Assembly: GCA_027062035.1 (NCBI GenBank)
Contig: JAMOUL010000354.1
Location: 1-5,332, forward strand
Reading direction: 5' to 3'
From: Candidatus Aminicenantota bacterium
GTDB taxonomy: Bacteria; Acidobacteriota; Aminicenantia; S016-38
DNA length: 5,332 nt
The position numbers and the translations under genes are program-made. Positions 1 to 5,332 of this stretch are shown one piece after another (the first letter of the stretch is position 1; each line of letters opens with the position of its first letter). The notes below the pieces were generated by a model that saw only the letters and a list, made by a program, of their open reading frames with translations, was not told the DNA's origin and did not search any database.

Positions 1-1333
1 TTCCTTCAATAATTTCCTTGAATCCCCTTATTGTTTCATCTATTGGAACGTATTTACCCTTTCTTCCTGTAAATTCTTCTGCCACAAAGAAGGGCTGGGA
101 AAGGAACCTCTGTATTTTCCTTGCCCTCTCAACTATCAGTTTGTCTTCCTCTGTAAGCTCTTCCATTCCCAGAATAGCAATAATATCCTGAAGGTCCTTG
201 TACCTCTGAAGTATCCTTTTCACTTCCATCGCCACATTGTAATGTTCCACGCCGATAATTCTGGGGTCCAGTATCCTGGAATATGAAGCAAGGGGATCAA
301 CTGCAGGATATATACCCATGGAAGCAAGCTGTCTTGAAAGATTGGTTGTAGCATCGAGATGAGCAAAGGCCGTGGCAGGGGCAGGATCTGTAAAGTCATC
401 TGCAGGAACGTATATTGCCTGGACCGATGTAATGGAACCCCTCTTTGTCGATGTAATTCTCTCCTGAAGCTCTCCCATCTCTGTAGCAAGGTTTGGCTGA
501 TAACCAACGGCAGAGGGAATTCTTCCAAGAAGCGCTGAAACTTCGGAACCTGCCTGGGTAAACCTGAATATATTATCGATGAACAGTAGAACGTCTGCTC
601 CCTCTTCATCTCTAAAGTATTCCGCCTCTGTAACAGCGGTAAGACCAACCCTCAGTCTTGCCCCCGGAGGTTCTGTCATCTGTCCATAAACGAGTATTGC
701 CTTGTCCAGAACTCCGGAGTGCTTCATTTCCAGCCAGAGGTCATTTCCTTCCCTGGTCCTTTCACCAACTCCTCCAAAGGCTGATATTCCGCCATGCTTA
801 AGGGCAACGTTGTGGATAAGTTCCATTATTATAACGGTCTTTCCAACACCGGCTCCCCCGAAGAGCCCTGTCTTACCACCCTTAAGATATGGTTCGAGAA
901 GGTCTATAACCTTTATTCCGGTCTCGAACATTTCAAGGGTGGTGGATTGTTCATCCAGTGGAGGGGCTGGACGATGGATGGGATAATATTTATCGGATTT
1001 TACAGGACCCTGCTTGTCAACAGGTTCTCCAACCACATTAAGTATTCTGCCGAGAACTCCTCTTCCAACCGGAACCTTTATGGGACCACCGAGGTCATAG
1101 GCTTTCATTCCCCTTACAAGACCTTCAGTGGGATGCATCGAAACGGTTCTAACACGCTTCTCTCCAAGTATCTGCTCCACCTCTGTAATGATATCTATCG
1201 GGGTGGGTACGTCGAATCCCTCGGAAGTTATTCTAATAGCATCATATATCTCAGGAACCTTCCCATCGGGAAATTCCACGTCAACCACAGGTCCAACGAC
1301 CTGAACCACTCTTCCTAAGTTCCTGTATTCCAT
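1..1333 (-). CDS. atpD: ATP synthase F1 subunit beta, 3' end missing at window edge
   Basis: This is the catalytic nucleotide-binding subunit of the F1 head (ATP formation from ADP and Pi, three copies alternating with alpha). I translated 444 codons without a stop; the frame is still open at position 1, after the family's '..KYVPIDETIRGFKEIIEG' stretch. About 30 C-terminal residues should therefore lie outside the window. The N-terminal barrel begins MEYRNLGRVVQVVGPVVDVEF. The P-loop GGAGVGKT is at about residues 159-166 (Lys165, positions 836-859). The GER catalytic Glu is at about 191, the Walker B end LLFID at Asp253, and the adenine-pocket Tyr of GIYPAVDPL at about 342. The DELSEED torque motif reads EELTEED (residues 391-397). 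The ATG start follows atpG by 8 bases and has a strong AGGAGG site. Identity is certain; only the 3' end is unseen. atpC would be expected to follow. Confidence 0.98.
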   Translation of the reverse strand, partial: MEYRNLGRVVQVVGPVVDVEFPDGKVPEIYDAIRITSEGFDVPTPIDIITEVEQILGEKRVRTVSMHPTEGLVRGMKAYDLGGPIKVPVGRGVLGRILNVVGEPVDKQGPVKSDKYYPIHRPAPPLDEQSTTLEMFETGIKVIDLLEPYLKGGKTGLFGGAGVGKTVIIMELIHNVALKHGGISAFGGVGERTREGNDLWLEMKHSGVLDKAILVYGQMTEPPGARLRVGLTAVTEAEYFRDEEGADVLLFIDNIFRFTQAGSEVSALLGRIPSAVGYQPNLATEMGELQERITSTKRGSITSVQAIYVPADDFTDPAPATAFAHLDATTNLSRQLASMGIYPAVDPLASYSRILDPRIIGVEHYNVAMEVKRILQRYKDLQDIIAILGMEELTEEDKLIVERARKIQRFLSQPFFVAEEFTGRKGKYVPIDETIRGFKEIIEG

Positions 1334-1337
1334 TTCC

Positions 1338-1343
1338 CCTCCT
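1338..1343 (-). promoter_or_regulatory. Ribosome binding site of atpD, overlapping the atpG stop
   Basis: Minus-strand sequence TAGGAGGGGAAATG. A perfect AGGAGG lies 4 bases before the atpD ATG, and its first AG belongs to the TAG stop codon of atpG. A ribosome ending gamma therefore covers the beta start site, which suggests coupled translation. The site is purine-rich and is the best match to the Shine-Dalgarno consensus in the operon, fitting a subunit needed in three copies. The coupling is inferred. Confidence 0.8.
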
Positions 1344-2193
1344 ATGCTTGGGATTTTTTCATGGCTTCTATAGCCGTTACTATATCCAGAAGCTCCTTTG
1401 TTATCTTTTCCTGACGAAGCTTGTTCATTTCCAGAGTCAGGTTTCTCACCATATCCTGGGCATTCCTCGTGGCCTGATCCATGGCAATCATCCTTGCTGC
1501 ATTTTCAGCTGTGGAGCTTTCAAGTAATATTCTCCACACCTCAAGCTCTATGTAATGCTTGATTAGCTGTTCAACCACCATATCCACATTCGGTTCATAG
1601 ATATATTCTTCCATTTCCTCCTCTTCCACCTTCTCTATAGGAATGAACCGTTCCGTTGTAGGATAGTATTTTCCAACAGAAAAGAACTGGGTATATGTGA
1701 TAAAGACCGAATCCCATTTCTTCTCTTCAAATCCCCTGAGCAGCGCCTTTGTAATCTCCATGGCGTGGGAAAAATTAAGCTTTACGAAAATGTGTTTGTA
1801 GGTCTTTTCTATAGGATGCACCCTCTTTAATCCCTCTTCTCCCTTTCTTCCCACAACCATAAGGTGGAGGTTTCCCTCCCTTTCTTTTATAAACCTCTCA
1901 GCTTCCTTTATAACGTTATAATTAAAGGAGCCGCAGAGCCCTTTGTCCGCAGAAATAACCAGCAAAAGGGGATTTTTCTCCTCTGTTTCTCCAAGGAGAG
2001 GATGGGCCTGAGGAATTGCAGATGCAAGATGGGCAAGCATGTATTTTATCCTGACGGCATAAGGCTTGAAATTTATAACCTTATTCTGGGTCCGGCGCAG
2101 GCGCGCAGCCGAAACGGTTTTCATGGCTTTGGTCACCTGAATAAGATCTTTAACAGCCCTTATTCTGCGCCTGTACTCCTGAAGATTTCTCAT
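1342..2193 (-). CDS. atpG: ATP synthase F1 subunit gamma (central rotor shaft)
   Basis: Gamma forms the rotating central stalk, a long antiparallel coiled coil inside the alpha3beta3 hexamer that links the c-ring to catalysis. The protein has 283 residues, normal for bacterial gamma. The N-terminal helix carries RRRIRAVKDLIQVTKAMKTV (about residues 8-27). The globular Rossmann-like part has SADKGLCGSFN (81-91). The C-terminal helix carries AARMIAMDQATRNAQDM (232-248) and NLTLEMNKLRQEKITKELLD (251-270), the family signature. One mild difference is DL where most family members have NT in the 'VKNT..IT.AM' motif. An acidic run (EKVEEEEMEEY, 187-197) sits at the variable middle. The ATG overlaps the atpA stop as ATGA (4 bases), with GGAGGAAGG at 2200-2208 acting as its ribosome binding site inside the atpA end. 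Translational coupling to alpha is likely. Confidence 0.98.
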   Translation of the reverse strand: MRNLQEYRRRIRAVKDLIQVTKAMKTVSAARLRRTQNKVINFKPYAVRIKYMLAHLASAIPQAHPLLGETEEKNPLLLVISADKGLCGSFNYNVIKEAERFIKEREGNLHLMVVGRKGEEGLKRVHPIEKTYKHIFVKLNFSHAMEITKALLRGFEEKKWDSVFITYTQFFSVGKYYPTTERFIPIEKVEEEEMEEYIYEPNVDMVVEQLIKHYIELEVWRILLESSTAENAARMIAMDQATRNAQDMVRNLTLEMNKLRQEKITKELLDIVTAIEAMKKSQA

Positions 2194-3728
2194 TCAGTTC
2201 CTTCCTCCACCAGTCCCTTTTCCTTCTTGAAAAGGTCAAGATACTCTCCGATAGCCGCAGCTATTTTTTTGTCAAGTTCTTCATCTATATCCTTCTTTTC
2301 AGCCAGCTCGCTATATATATCTGGATGGAGTCTGTCTATATATTCCATAAGTCCCTTCTCGAATTCCTTAACCATCTCAACAGGAATATCATCCAGGAAC
2401 CCCCTTGTACCCGCATAAATTGCAACTATCTGCTTTTCCACTGGAACTGGATCGTACTGTGGCTGTTTGAGAAGCTCGGTAAGTCTCTTTCCTCTTTCGA
2501 GCTGGGCCTGGGTTGTGGGATCAAGTTCCGAACCGAACTGGGCAAAGGCCTCAAGCTCCCAGTACTGGGCAAGATCAAGACGAAGCCTTCCTGCCACCCT
2601 TTTCATTGCCTTTATTTGAGCGTTTCCTCCAACCCTTGACACCGAAATTCCAACGTTGATTGCCGGACGGATACCGCGGTTGAAAAGATCAGGCTGGAGA
2701 TATATCTGTCCGTCAGTGATGGAGATGACGTTTGTTGGAATATATGCCGAAACGTCCCCTGCCTGGGTCTCTATTATTGGAAGGGCCGTAAGTGAACCCC
2801 CACCAAGCTCATCGTTGAGCTTTGCAGCCCTTTCCAGAAGCCTCGAATGAAGATAAAAGATATCCCCGGGATACGCCTCCCTTCCAGGGGGACGGCGAAG
2901 AAGAAGTGATATTTCCCTGTAGGCTGCTGCATGTTTGGAAAGGTCATCGTATATAACAAGTGCATGCCTCTCGGTATCTCTGAAGTACTCTCCCATAGCA
3001 CACCCGGCATAGGGAGCGAGATACTGCAGAGAAGCAGGCTCTGAAGCTGTTGCCGCAACCACTATAGTGTACTCCATAGCACCGTGGTCCTGCAGGGTTT
3101 TTATAACCTGTGCCACCGTTGAAGCCTTCTGTCCGATGGCAACATAAACACAGATAACGTTTTGCCCCTTTTGATTTATTATTGTATCCACTGCAATGGC
3201 TGTCTTTCCTGTCTGCCTGTCTCCAATAATAAGCTCCCTCTGCCCCCTTCCGATCGGAATCATGGCATCTATGGCCTTTATACCGGTTTGAAGGGGCTCT
3301 TTAACCGGGAGCCTGTCAACGATTCCAGGAGCAAGCCTTTCAACTGGCATGAATTTATCGGCCTTTATTGGTCCTTTATCGTCAAGGGGTAATCCCAGAG
3401 GATTTACCACTCTGCCCACCAGAGCTTCTCCAACAGGAACCTCGAAGATCCTTCCAGTTCTTTTTACCTTATCCCCCTCTCTTATCTTCTCGAACTCTCC
3501 GAAGAGTATGGCTCCCACGTTATCCTCTTCAAGCTGGAGAGCGACGCCGTAAACTTCATGGGGAAATTCAAGGAGCTCGCCATACATCACGTTTTCCAGC
3601 CCATACATTCTGGCAATGCCATCTCCGGACTGGACTACCACTCCTTCCTCTTCAACGTTGATTTCAGGCTTAAACTCTGAAATCCTCTGCTGAATTAACT
3701 TACTGAGTTCCTCAACCTTTATTTCCAT
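2190..3728 (-). CDS. atpA: ATP synthase F1 subunit alpha
   Basis: Alpha is the non-catalytic nucleotide-binding subunit, three copies in the F1 head, and it supplies the arginine finger to the catalytic sites on beta. The 512 residues match the usual bacterial length (about 500-515). The N-terminal barrel has VQSGDGIARMYGLENVMYGE (32-51). The P-loop GDRQTGKT is at 169-176 (Lys175). The Walker B region ALVIYDD is at 256-262, with LLLRRPPGREAYPGD following at 275-289. The arginine finger is in ISVSRVGGNAQ (Arg365). The C-terminal helical domain runs from about 380 to the end. All key residues are present. The first 20 residues form the amphipathic helix that contacts delta on top of the head. 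The ATG lies 1 base after the atpH stop, and the gene overlaps atpG by 4 bases, so it is translated as part of the chain. Confidence 0.99.
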   Translation of the reverse strand: MEIKVEELSKLIQQRISEFKPEINVEEEGVVVQSGDGIARMYGLENVMYGELLEFPHEVYGVALQLEEDNVGAILFGEFEKIREGDKVKRTGRIFEVPVGEALVGRVVNPLGLPLDDKGPIKADKFMPVERLAPGIVDRLPVKEPLQTGIKAIDAMIPIGRGQRELIIGDRQTGKTAIAVDTIINQKGQNVICVYVAIGQKASTVAQVIKTLQDHGAMEYTIVVAATASEPASLQYLAPYAGCAMGEYFRDTERHALVIYDDLSKHAAAYREISLLLRRPPGREAYPGDIFYLHSRLLERAAKLNDELGGGSLTALPIIETQAGDVSAYIPTNVISITDGQIYLQPDLFNRGIRPAINVGISVSRVGGNAQIKAMKRVAGRLRLDLAQYWELEAFAQFGSELDPTTQAQLERGKRLTELLKQPQYDPVPVEKQIVAIYAGTRGFLDDIPVEMVKEFEKGLMEYIDRLHPDIYSELAEKKDIDEELDKKIAAAIGEYLDLFKKEKGLVEEGTE

Positions 3729-3729
3729 A

Positions 3730-4269
3730 CTATTCCCCCTCGATTATTTTTCTTTTTATAAGCTCAAGTTGCTTTTTTATGGAACCATCGTATACCACAT
3801 ACCCCTTCTTGAGAATAAGACCACCAATAATGGAAGGGTCTACCTCTCTATCGATCCTTATTTCACCCTTCATTTTCCGGGAAAGAATATCCTTTATCCT
3901 GTTAACCACATTTTCGTCAACTTCCACAGCCGATATCATGGTAAATTCATGTATATTATGGGATGCATTCCAGAACTGATGAAAAAACTGAAGAATTATG
4001 GGAAAAAGCTCTATCCGTCTTCTTTCCACAAGCAGAGAAATAAGATTTCGGGTTTTTTTATGGAACCTGTACCTGGAAGCGATCTCTTCAACCAGTTCCA
4101 TCTTCTTTCTCTGGGGAATGAAATGGGATACAAGAATTTCCCCCAGCTTTGTTTTTTGAAAAGCATTCAGGAAGGACTCGAGCTCCGAATTTATCCGTTC
4201 AAACTCGCTATCCAGCACAGAAGCGACAAGGGCTGTTGCATATCGTCTTGCTACTCCGATACCCCTCAA
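3730..4269 (-). CDS. atpH: ATP synthase F1 subunit delta (OSCP homologue), TTG start
   Basis: Delta joins the top of the alpha3beta3 head to the peripheral stalk b/b', acting as the stator cap. Its 179 residues match the family (about 175-185). The N-terminal helical domain opens with VARRYATALV (6-15), the usual '.a.rYA.AL' signature. The C-terminal domain ends with VDPSIIGGLILKKGYVVYDG (143-162) and SIKKQL, the conserved delta signature that contacts b. The start codon is TTG at 4267-4269; no ATG or GTG is available nearby in frame, and AAAGGAG stands 8 bases upstream. The TTG shares its TG with the TGA stop of atpF (TTGA, 3-base overlap). A weak start for a subunit needed once per complex is plausible but inferred. 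The family call is firm; the exact start is well supported. Confidence 0.96.
   Translation of the reverse strand: MRGIGVARRYATALVASVLDSEFERINSELESFLNAFQKTKLGEILVSHFIPQRKKMELVEEIASRYRFHKKTRNLISLLVERRRIELFPIILQFFHQFWNASHNIHEFTMISAVEVDENVVNRIKDILSRKMKGEIRIDREVDPSIIGGLILKKGYVVYDGSIKKQLELIKRKIIEGE
3735..3741 (-). promoter_or_regulatory. Ribosome binding site of atpA inside the atpH end
   Basis: Minus-strand GAGGGGG ends 6 bases before the atpA ATG. It is formed by the last codons of atpH (Glu-Gly-Glu-stop, GAG GGG GAA TAG), so the delta C-terminus and the alpha start signal share bases. It supports the ATG at 3728 as the true alpha start. Confidence 0.7.
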
Positions 4270-4817
4270 TTCTCAAGCTCCTTTATGTATTTTTCAAGCA
4301 GCTTCTTCTGAAGTTCAGGACTCATCTTTCCTTTTATTTTTTCCTCAGCTATTGCCACTGCAAGGTCTGCAGCATATTTTCTTAAATCCCTCATAGCTTT
4401 CTCATAAAGCGCTTGCATTTCTTCCATTGCGTTCTTCTTTATTTTTTCGGCTTCTATCTCCGCCTCTTTCAGTATTCTCTGTCTCTCTATTTCTGCATTT
4501 TCCAGAGCTTCCCGCTTAATTCTCTCAACCTCTTCGTCAAGCTTTCTCCACTTTTCCTCTATTTCCCTCAGCCTTTTCTCGGCCTCCTCTGCTCTGTGTT
4601 CACTATCTTCAAGGGCGGTCTTTATAGAGGTGGAATAGTTTTGAATAAGGTCCTTGAGGGGTTTACCAGCAAAGTAGGCCAGCAAACCGGCCAGCACTGC
4701 AAAATTAAAGGTTTTCCATAGAAAACGAGACAGCTCAGATGCCTGAAGCAGGGCAGGAATAAGGAAAAAGATTATAAAGGTTAAATAAGCCTTCTCTCTA
4801 TTTCTTCTGCCATCCAT
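4266..4817 (-). CDS. atpF: ATP synthase Fo subunit b (peripheral stalk) with extra N-terminal hydrophobic segment
   Basis: Subunit b anchors the stator: one membrane helix followed by a long cytoplasmic coiled coil that reaches delta. The protein has 183 residues. Residues 1-9 are basic (MDGRRNREK). Residues 10-26 form a hydrophobic stretch ending LLPALLQ-like in PALLQASE, which resembles a signal peptide with possible cleavage after Ala26. The usual b membrane helix follows at about 33-51 (LWKTFNFAVLAGLLAYFAGKP), with the GKPLKDLI junction typical of the family. From about 60 to the end the protein is charged, Glu/Lys/Arg/Ala-rich and coiled-coil-forming. The ATG lies 37 bases inside the end of atpF' and has AAAGGA 8 bases upstream; no alternative start codon occurs before the membrane helix. 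The protein pairs with the b' product encoded just upstream. Identity rests on architecture and position, since b sequences are poorly conserved. Confidence 0.93.
   Translation of the reverse strand: MDGRRNREKAYLTFIIFFLIPALLQASELSRFLWKTFNFAVLAGLLAYFAGKPLKDLIQNYSTSIKTALEDSEHRAEEAEKRLREIEEKWRKLDEEVERIKREALENAEIERQRILKEAEIEAEKIKKNAMEEMQALYEKAMRDLRKYAADLAVAIAEEKIKGKMSPELQKKLLEKYIKELEN
4278..4284 (-). promoter_or_regulatory. Ribosome binding site deciding the TTG start of atpH
   Basis: Minus-strand AAAGGAG lies inside the 3' end of atpF, 8 bases before the TTG at 4267-4269. The spacing is near ideal. With no ATG or GTG in the first delta codons, this site is the main evidence for the TTG start. 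Confidence 0.75.
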
Positions 4818-5197
4818 TCTGCCATTCCTTTAATTTTTTTACGGGCTTCAGCGAGCTGGGCTTCCAGACCCTTTTTATATTCTTCCCTTTTTTTAGCCAG
4901 TTCTTCTCTCATCTTCTCGAGCCTTCGGGCCTTCTCCTCCATAGCTACTCTTCTGAGCTCCTTAACCTTTTCAAGTGTGCTAACCCTTACTTCTTCCAGA
5001 GTGGCCTTTATTTCTGATGCCCTTTCTTCATATAGTGATAGGGCCCTGGCTTCCCTTTCATTTCTTTCTTTGATGAAATTTTCCCTTTCTTCTATTGCCT
5101 TTTTATAGGGATCGAAATAGAGCTTTTTCAGCAATACGAATGTAACCCAGAAAATCAAAAATATCGCGATTAATGAGCCATCCAGCTTTATGTTCAT
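4781..5197 (-). CDS. atpF': ATP synthase Fo subunit b' (second peripheral-stalk subunit)
   Basis: This is the b-type stator protein expected to form a heterodimer with the b subunit encoded next. Its 138 residues are shorter than b, as usual for b'. A short N-terminal tail (MNIKLDG) leads to one membrane helix at about residues 8-26 (SLIAIFLIFWVTFVLLKKL). The YFDPYKKAIEERE junction follows, matching the family pattern 'l.f.Pi...l.eR...I'. Residues 31-138 are almost wholly charged coiled coil. The ATG is the first possible start, because in-frame TAA and TAG codons lie directly upstream (TAA TAG CCT ATG). There is no Shine-Dalgarno sequence, and the promoter lies only 9 bases away, so the start is probably leaderless. 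The 3' end overlaps atpF by 37 bases. It heads the operon. The assignment as b' rather than b comes from length, order and the presence of a fuller b downstream. Confidence 0.92.
   Translation of the reverse strand: MNIKLDGSLIAIFLIFWVTFVLLKKLYFDPYKKAIEERENFIKERNEREARALSLYEERASEIKATLEEVRVSTLEKVKELRRVAMEEKARRLEKMREELAKKREEYKKGLEAQLAEARKKIKGMAEWMAEEIERRLI
4826..4831 (-). promoter_or_regulatory. Ribosome binding site of atpF inside atpF'
   Basis: Minus-strand AAAGGA lies 8 bases before the ATG at 4815-4817, within atpF' coding sequence (its Lys-Gly codons). It supports the upstream ATG of atpF, and therefore the reality of the signal-like N-terminal segment. Confidence 0.65.
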
Positions 5198-5199
5198 AG

Positions 5200-5214
5200 G
5201 CTATTAATGATAGC
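5200..5214. repeat. Short inverted repeat across the -10 element
   Basis: GCTAT-TAATG-ATAGC on the plus strand: two perfect 5-base arms with a 5-base centre. It covers the whole -10 and the probable transcript start, where a repressor could bind. With arms this short in AT-rich DNA, chance is a real alternative. Confidence 0.3.
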
Positions 5215-5234
5215 AAATTTCAGGGATATGTCAA
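5207..5234 (-). promoter_or_regulatory. Sigma-70-type promoter of the ATP synthase operon
   Basis: On the minus strand a perfect -35 TTGACA (5229-5234) is followed by a 16-base spacer, an extended TGC (5213-5215) and a -10 TATCAT (5207-5212, one mismatch to TATAAT). AT-rich sequence upstream could act as an UP element. Standard spacing would place the transcript start near 5200-5201, only 3-4 bases before the atpF' ATG at 5195-5197. The match quality and its place in the only gene-free gap make it convincing; the exact start is inferred. Confidence 0.8.
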
Positions 5235-5269
5235 GAATTTAAGGGTTATCCCATTTTAAGAAAATCTAA

Positions 5270-5332
5270 TTATTCACCTGTTTCATCTGTTAAAAAGTAT
5301 TCTCTCCAGAGGAAAGGGTTTTCCCGTTGTCT
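5270..5332 (-). CDS. Possible 3' end of an upstream gene of unknown function
   Basis: From the right edge one minus-strand frame reads 20 codons (RQRENPFLWREYFLTDETGE) and ends at TAA (5270-5272), which lies 72 bases before the atpF' ATG. The residue mix looks protein-like, and the other two minus frames stop sooner. I do not recognise the family and so little sequence cannot identify it. If real, it is a same-strand neighbour ending before the ATP synthase promoter. No terminator hairpin with a T-run is visible after its stop, so some read-through into the operon is possible. Confidence 0.35.
   Translation of the reverse strand, partial: RQRENPFLWREYFLTDETGE

Noticed and set aside
220..648. 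142-codon minus-strand open frame
   Set aside because: It is in the wrong frame inside atpD. The true beta frame through the same bases gives the full conserved sequence.
794..1318. 174-codon open frame on the plus strand
   Set aside because: It lies wholly antisense to atpD, whose frame is intact and strongly conserved. The peptide looks like no protein I know and has no convincing ribosome binding site.
1..1333. Beta-like subunit as a V/A-type, flagellar FliI or type III secretion ATPase
   Set aside because: The GGAGVGKT P-loop, GVGERTREGNDL, the DELSEED-like motif and the neighbouring atpA and atpG fit only F-type beta.
1864..2418. 184-codon open frame on the plus strand
   Set aside because: It is antisense across the atpG/atpA junction, Ser/Phe-rich with no recognisable domain, and is explained by Glu/Lys-rich coding on the other strand.
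3769..4311. 180-codon open frame on the plus strand
   Set aside because: It is antisense to atpH and the end of atpF, which are clear family members. Its length follows from the low frequency of stop complements in the real genes.
4781..5197. b' as a broken duplicate of b
   Set aside because: It has its own start, membrane helix, family junction and uninterrupted coiled coil. Its short length is normal for b'.
5243..5252. GGG-ATAA-CCC hairpin (minus strand) as a terminator of the upstream gene
   Set aside because: The stem has only 3 base pairs, the next flanking bases do not pair, and no T-run follows.

Overview
This window holds a compact run of F-type ATP synthase genes, all read on the minus strand. 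Transcription runs from the right edge towards position 1. The gene order is b' (atpF'), b (atpF), delta (atpH), alpha (atpA), gamma (atpG) and beta (atpD). Beta is cut by the left edge of the window. All five complete genes and the 444 visible codons of beta read without a frameshift or internal stop.

Layout in transcription order. Positions 5332-5270 may hold the last 20 codons of an unrelated upstream gene. Positions 5269-5198 form a short intergenic space with a strong sigma-70-type promoter: perfect TTGACA, 16-base spacer, and an extended -10 of TGC-TATCAT. This promoter sits so close to the atpF' ATG that the mRNA should be leaderless or nearly so, and no Shine-Dalgarno sequence precedes that ATG. 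From there to position 1 the genes overlap or nearly touch: atpF'/atpF overlap by 37 bases, atpF/atpH by 3 and atpA/atpG by 4, while atpH/atpA are 1 base apart and atpG/atpD 8 bases apart. Each downstream gene has a ribosome binding site inside the end of the gene before it. atpH uses a TTG start.

Together these genes encode the catalytic F1 head (alpha, beta, gamma, delta) and the two peripheral-stalk proteins b and b'. Epsilon (atpC) would be expected just beyond the left edge. The proton-channel subunits a and c (atpB, atpE) are not here. A promoter directly in front of atpF' argues that they are encoded elsewhere. A b/b' pair heading an F1 operon that is separate from a/c is known from several diderm lineages, for example deltaproteobacterial groups and Aquificota.

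The source looks like a bacterium with moderate GC (mid-40s percent by eye, not counted). Its codon use leans on AGA/AGG for Arg and ATA for Ile, and its proteins are rich in Lys, Glu, Arg and Ile. This style is common in thermophiles, but that is inference and I cannot name a phylum. I see no mobile element, CRISPR array, RNA gene or defence system, and nothing that looks like an undescribed system. The points worth a second look are the leaderless promoter-start arrangement, the signal-peptide-like extra hydrophobic segment on subunit b, and the TTG start of delta.
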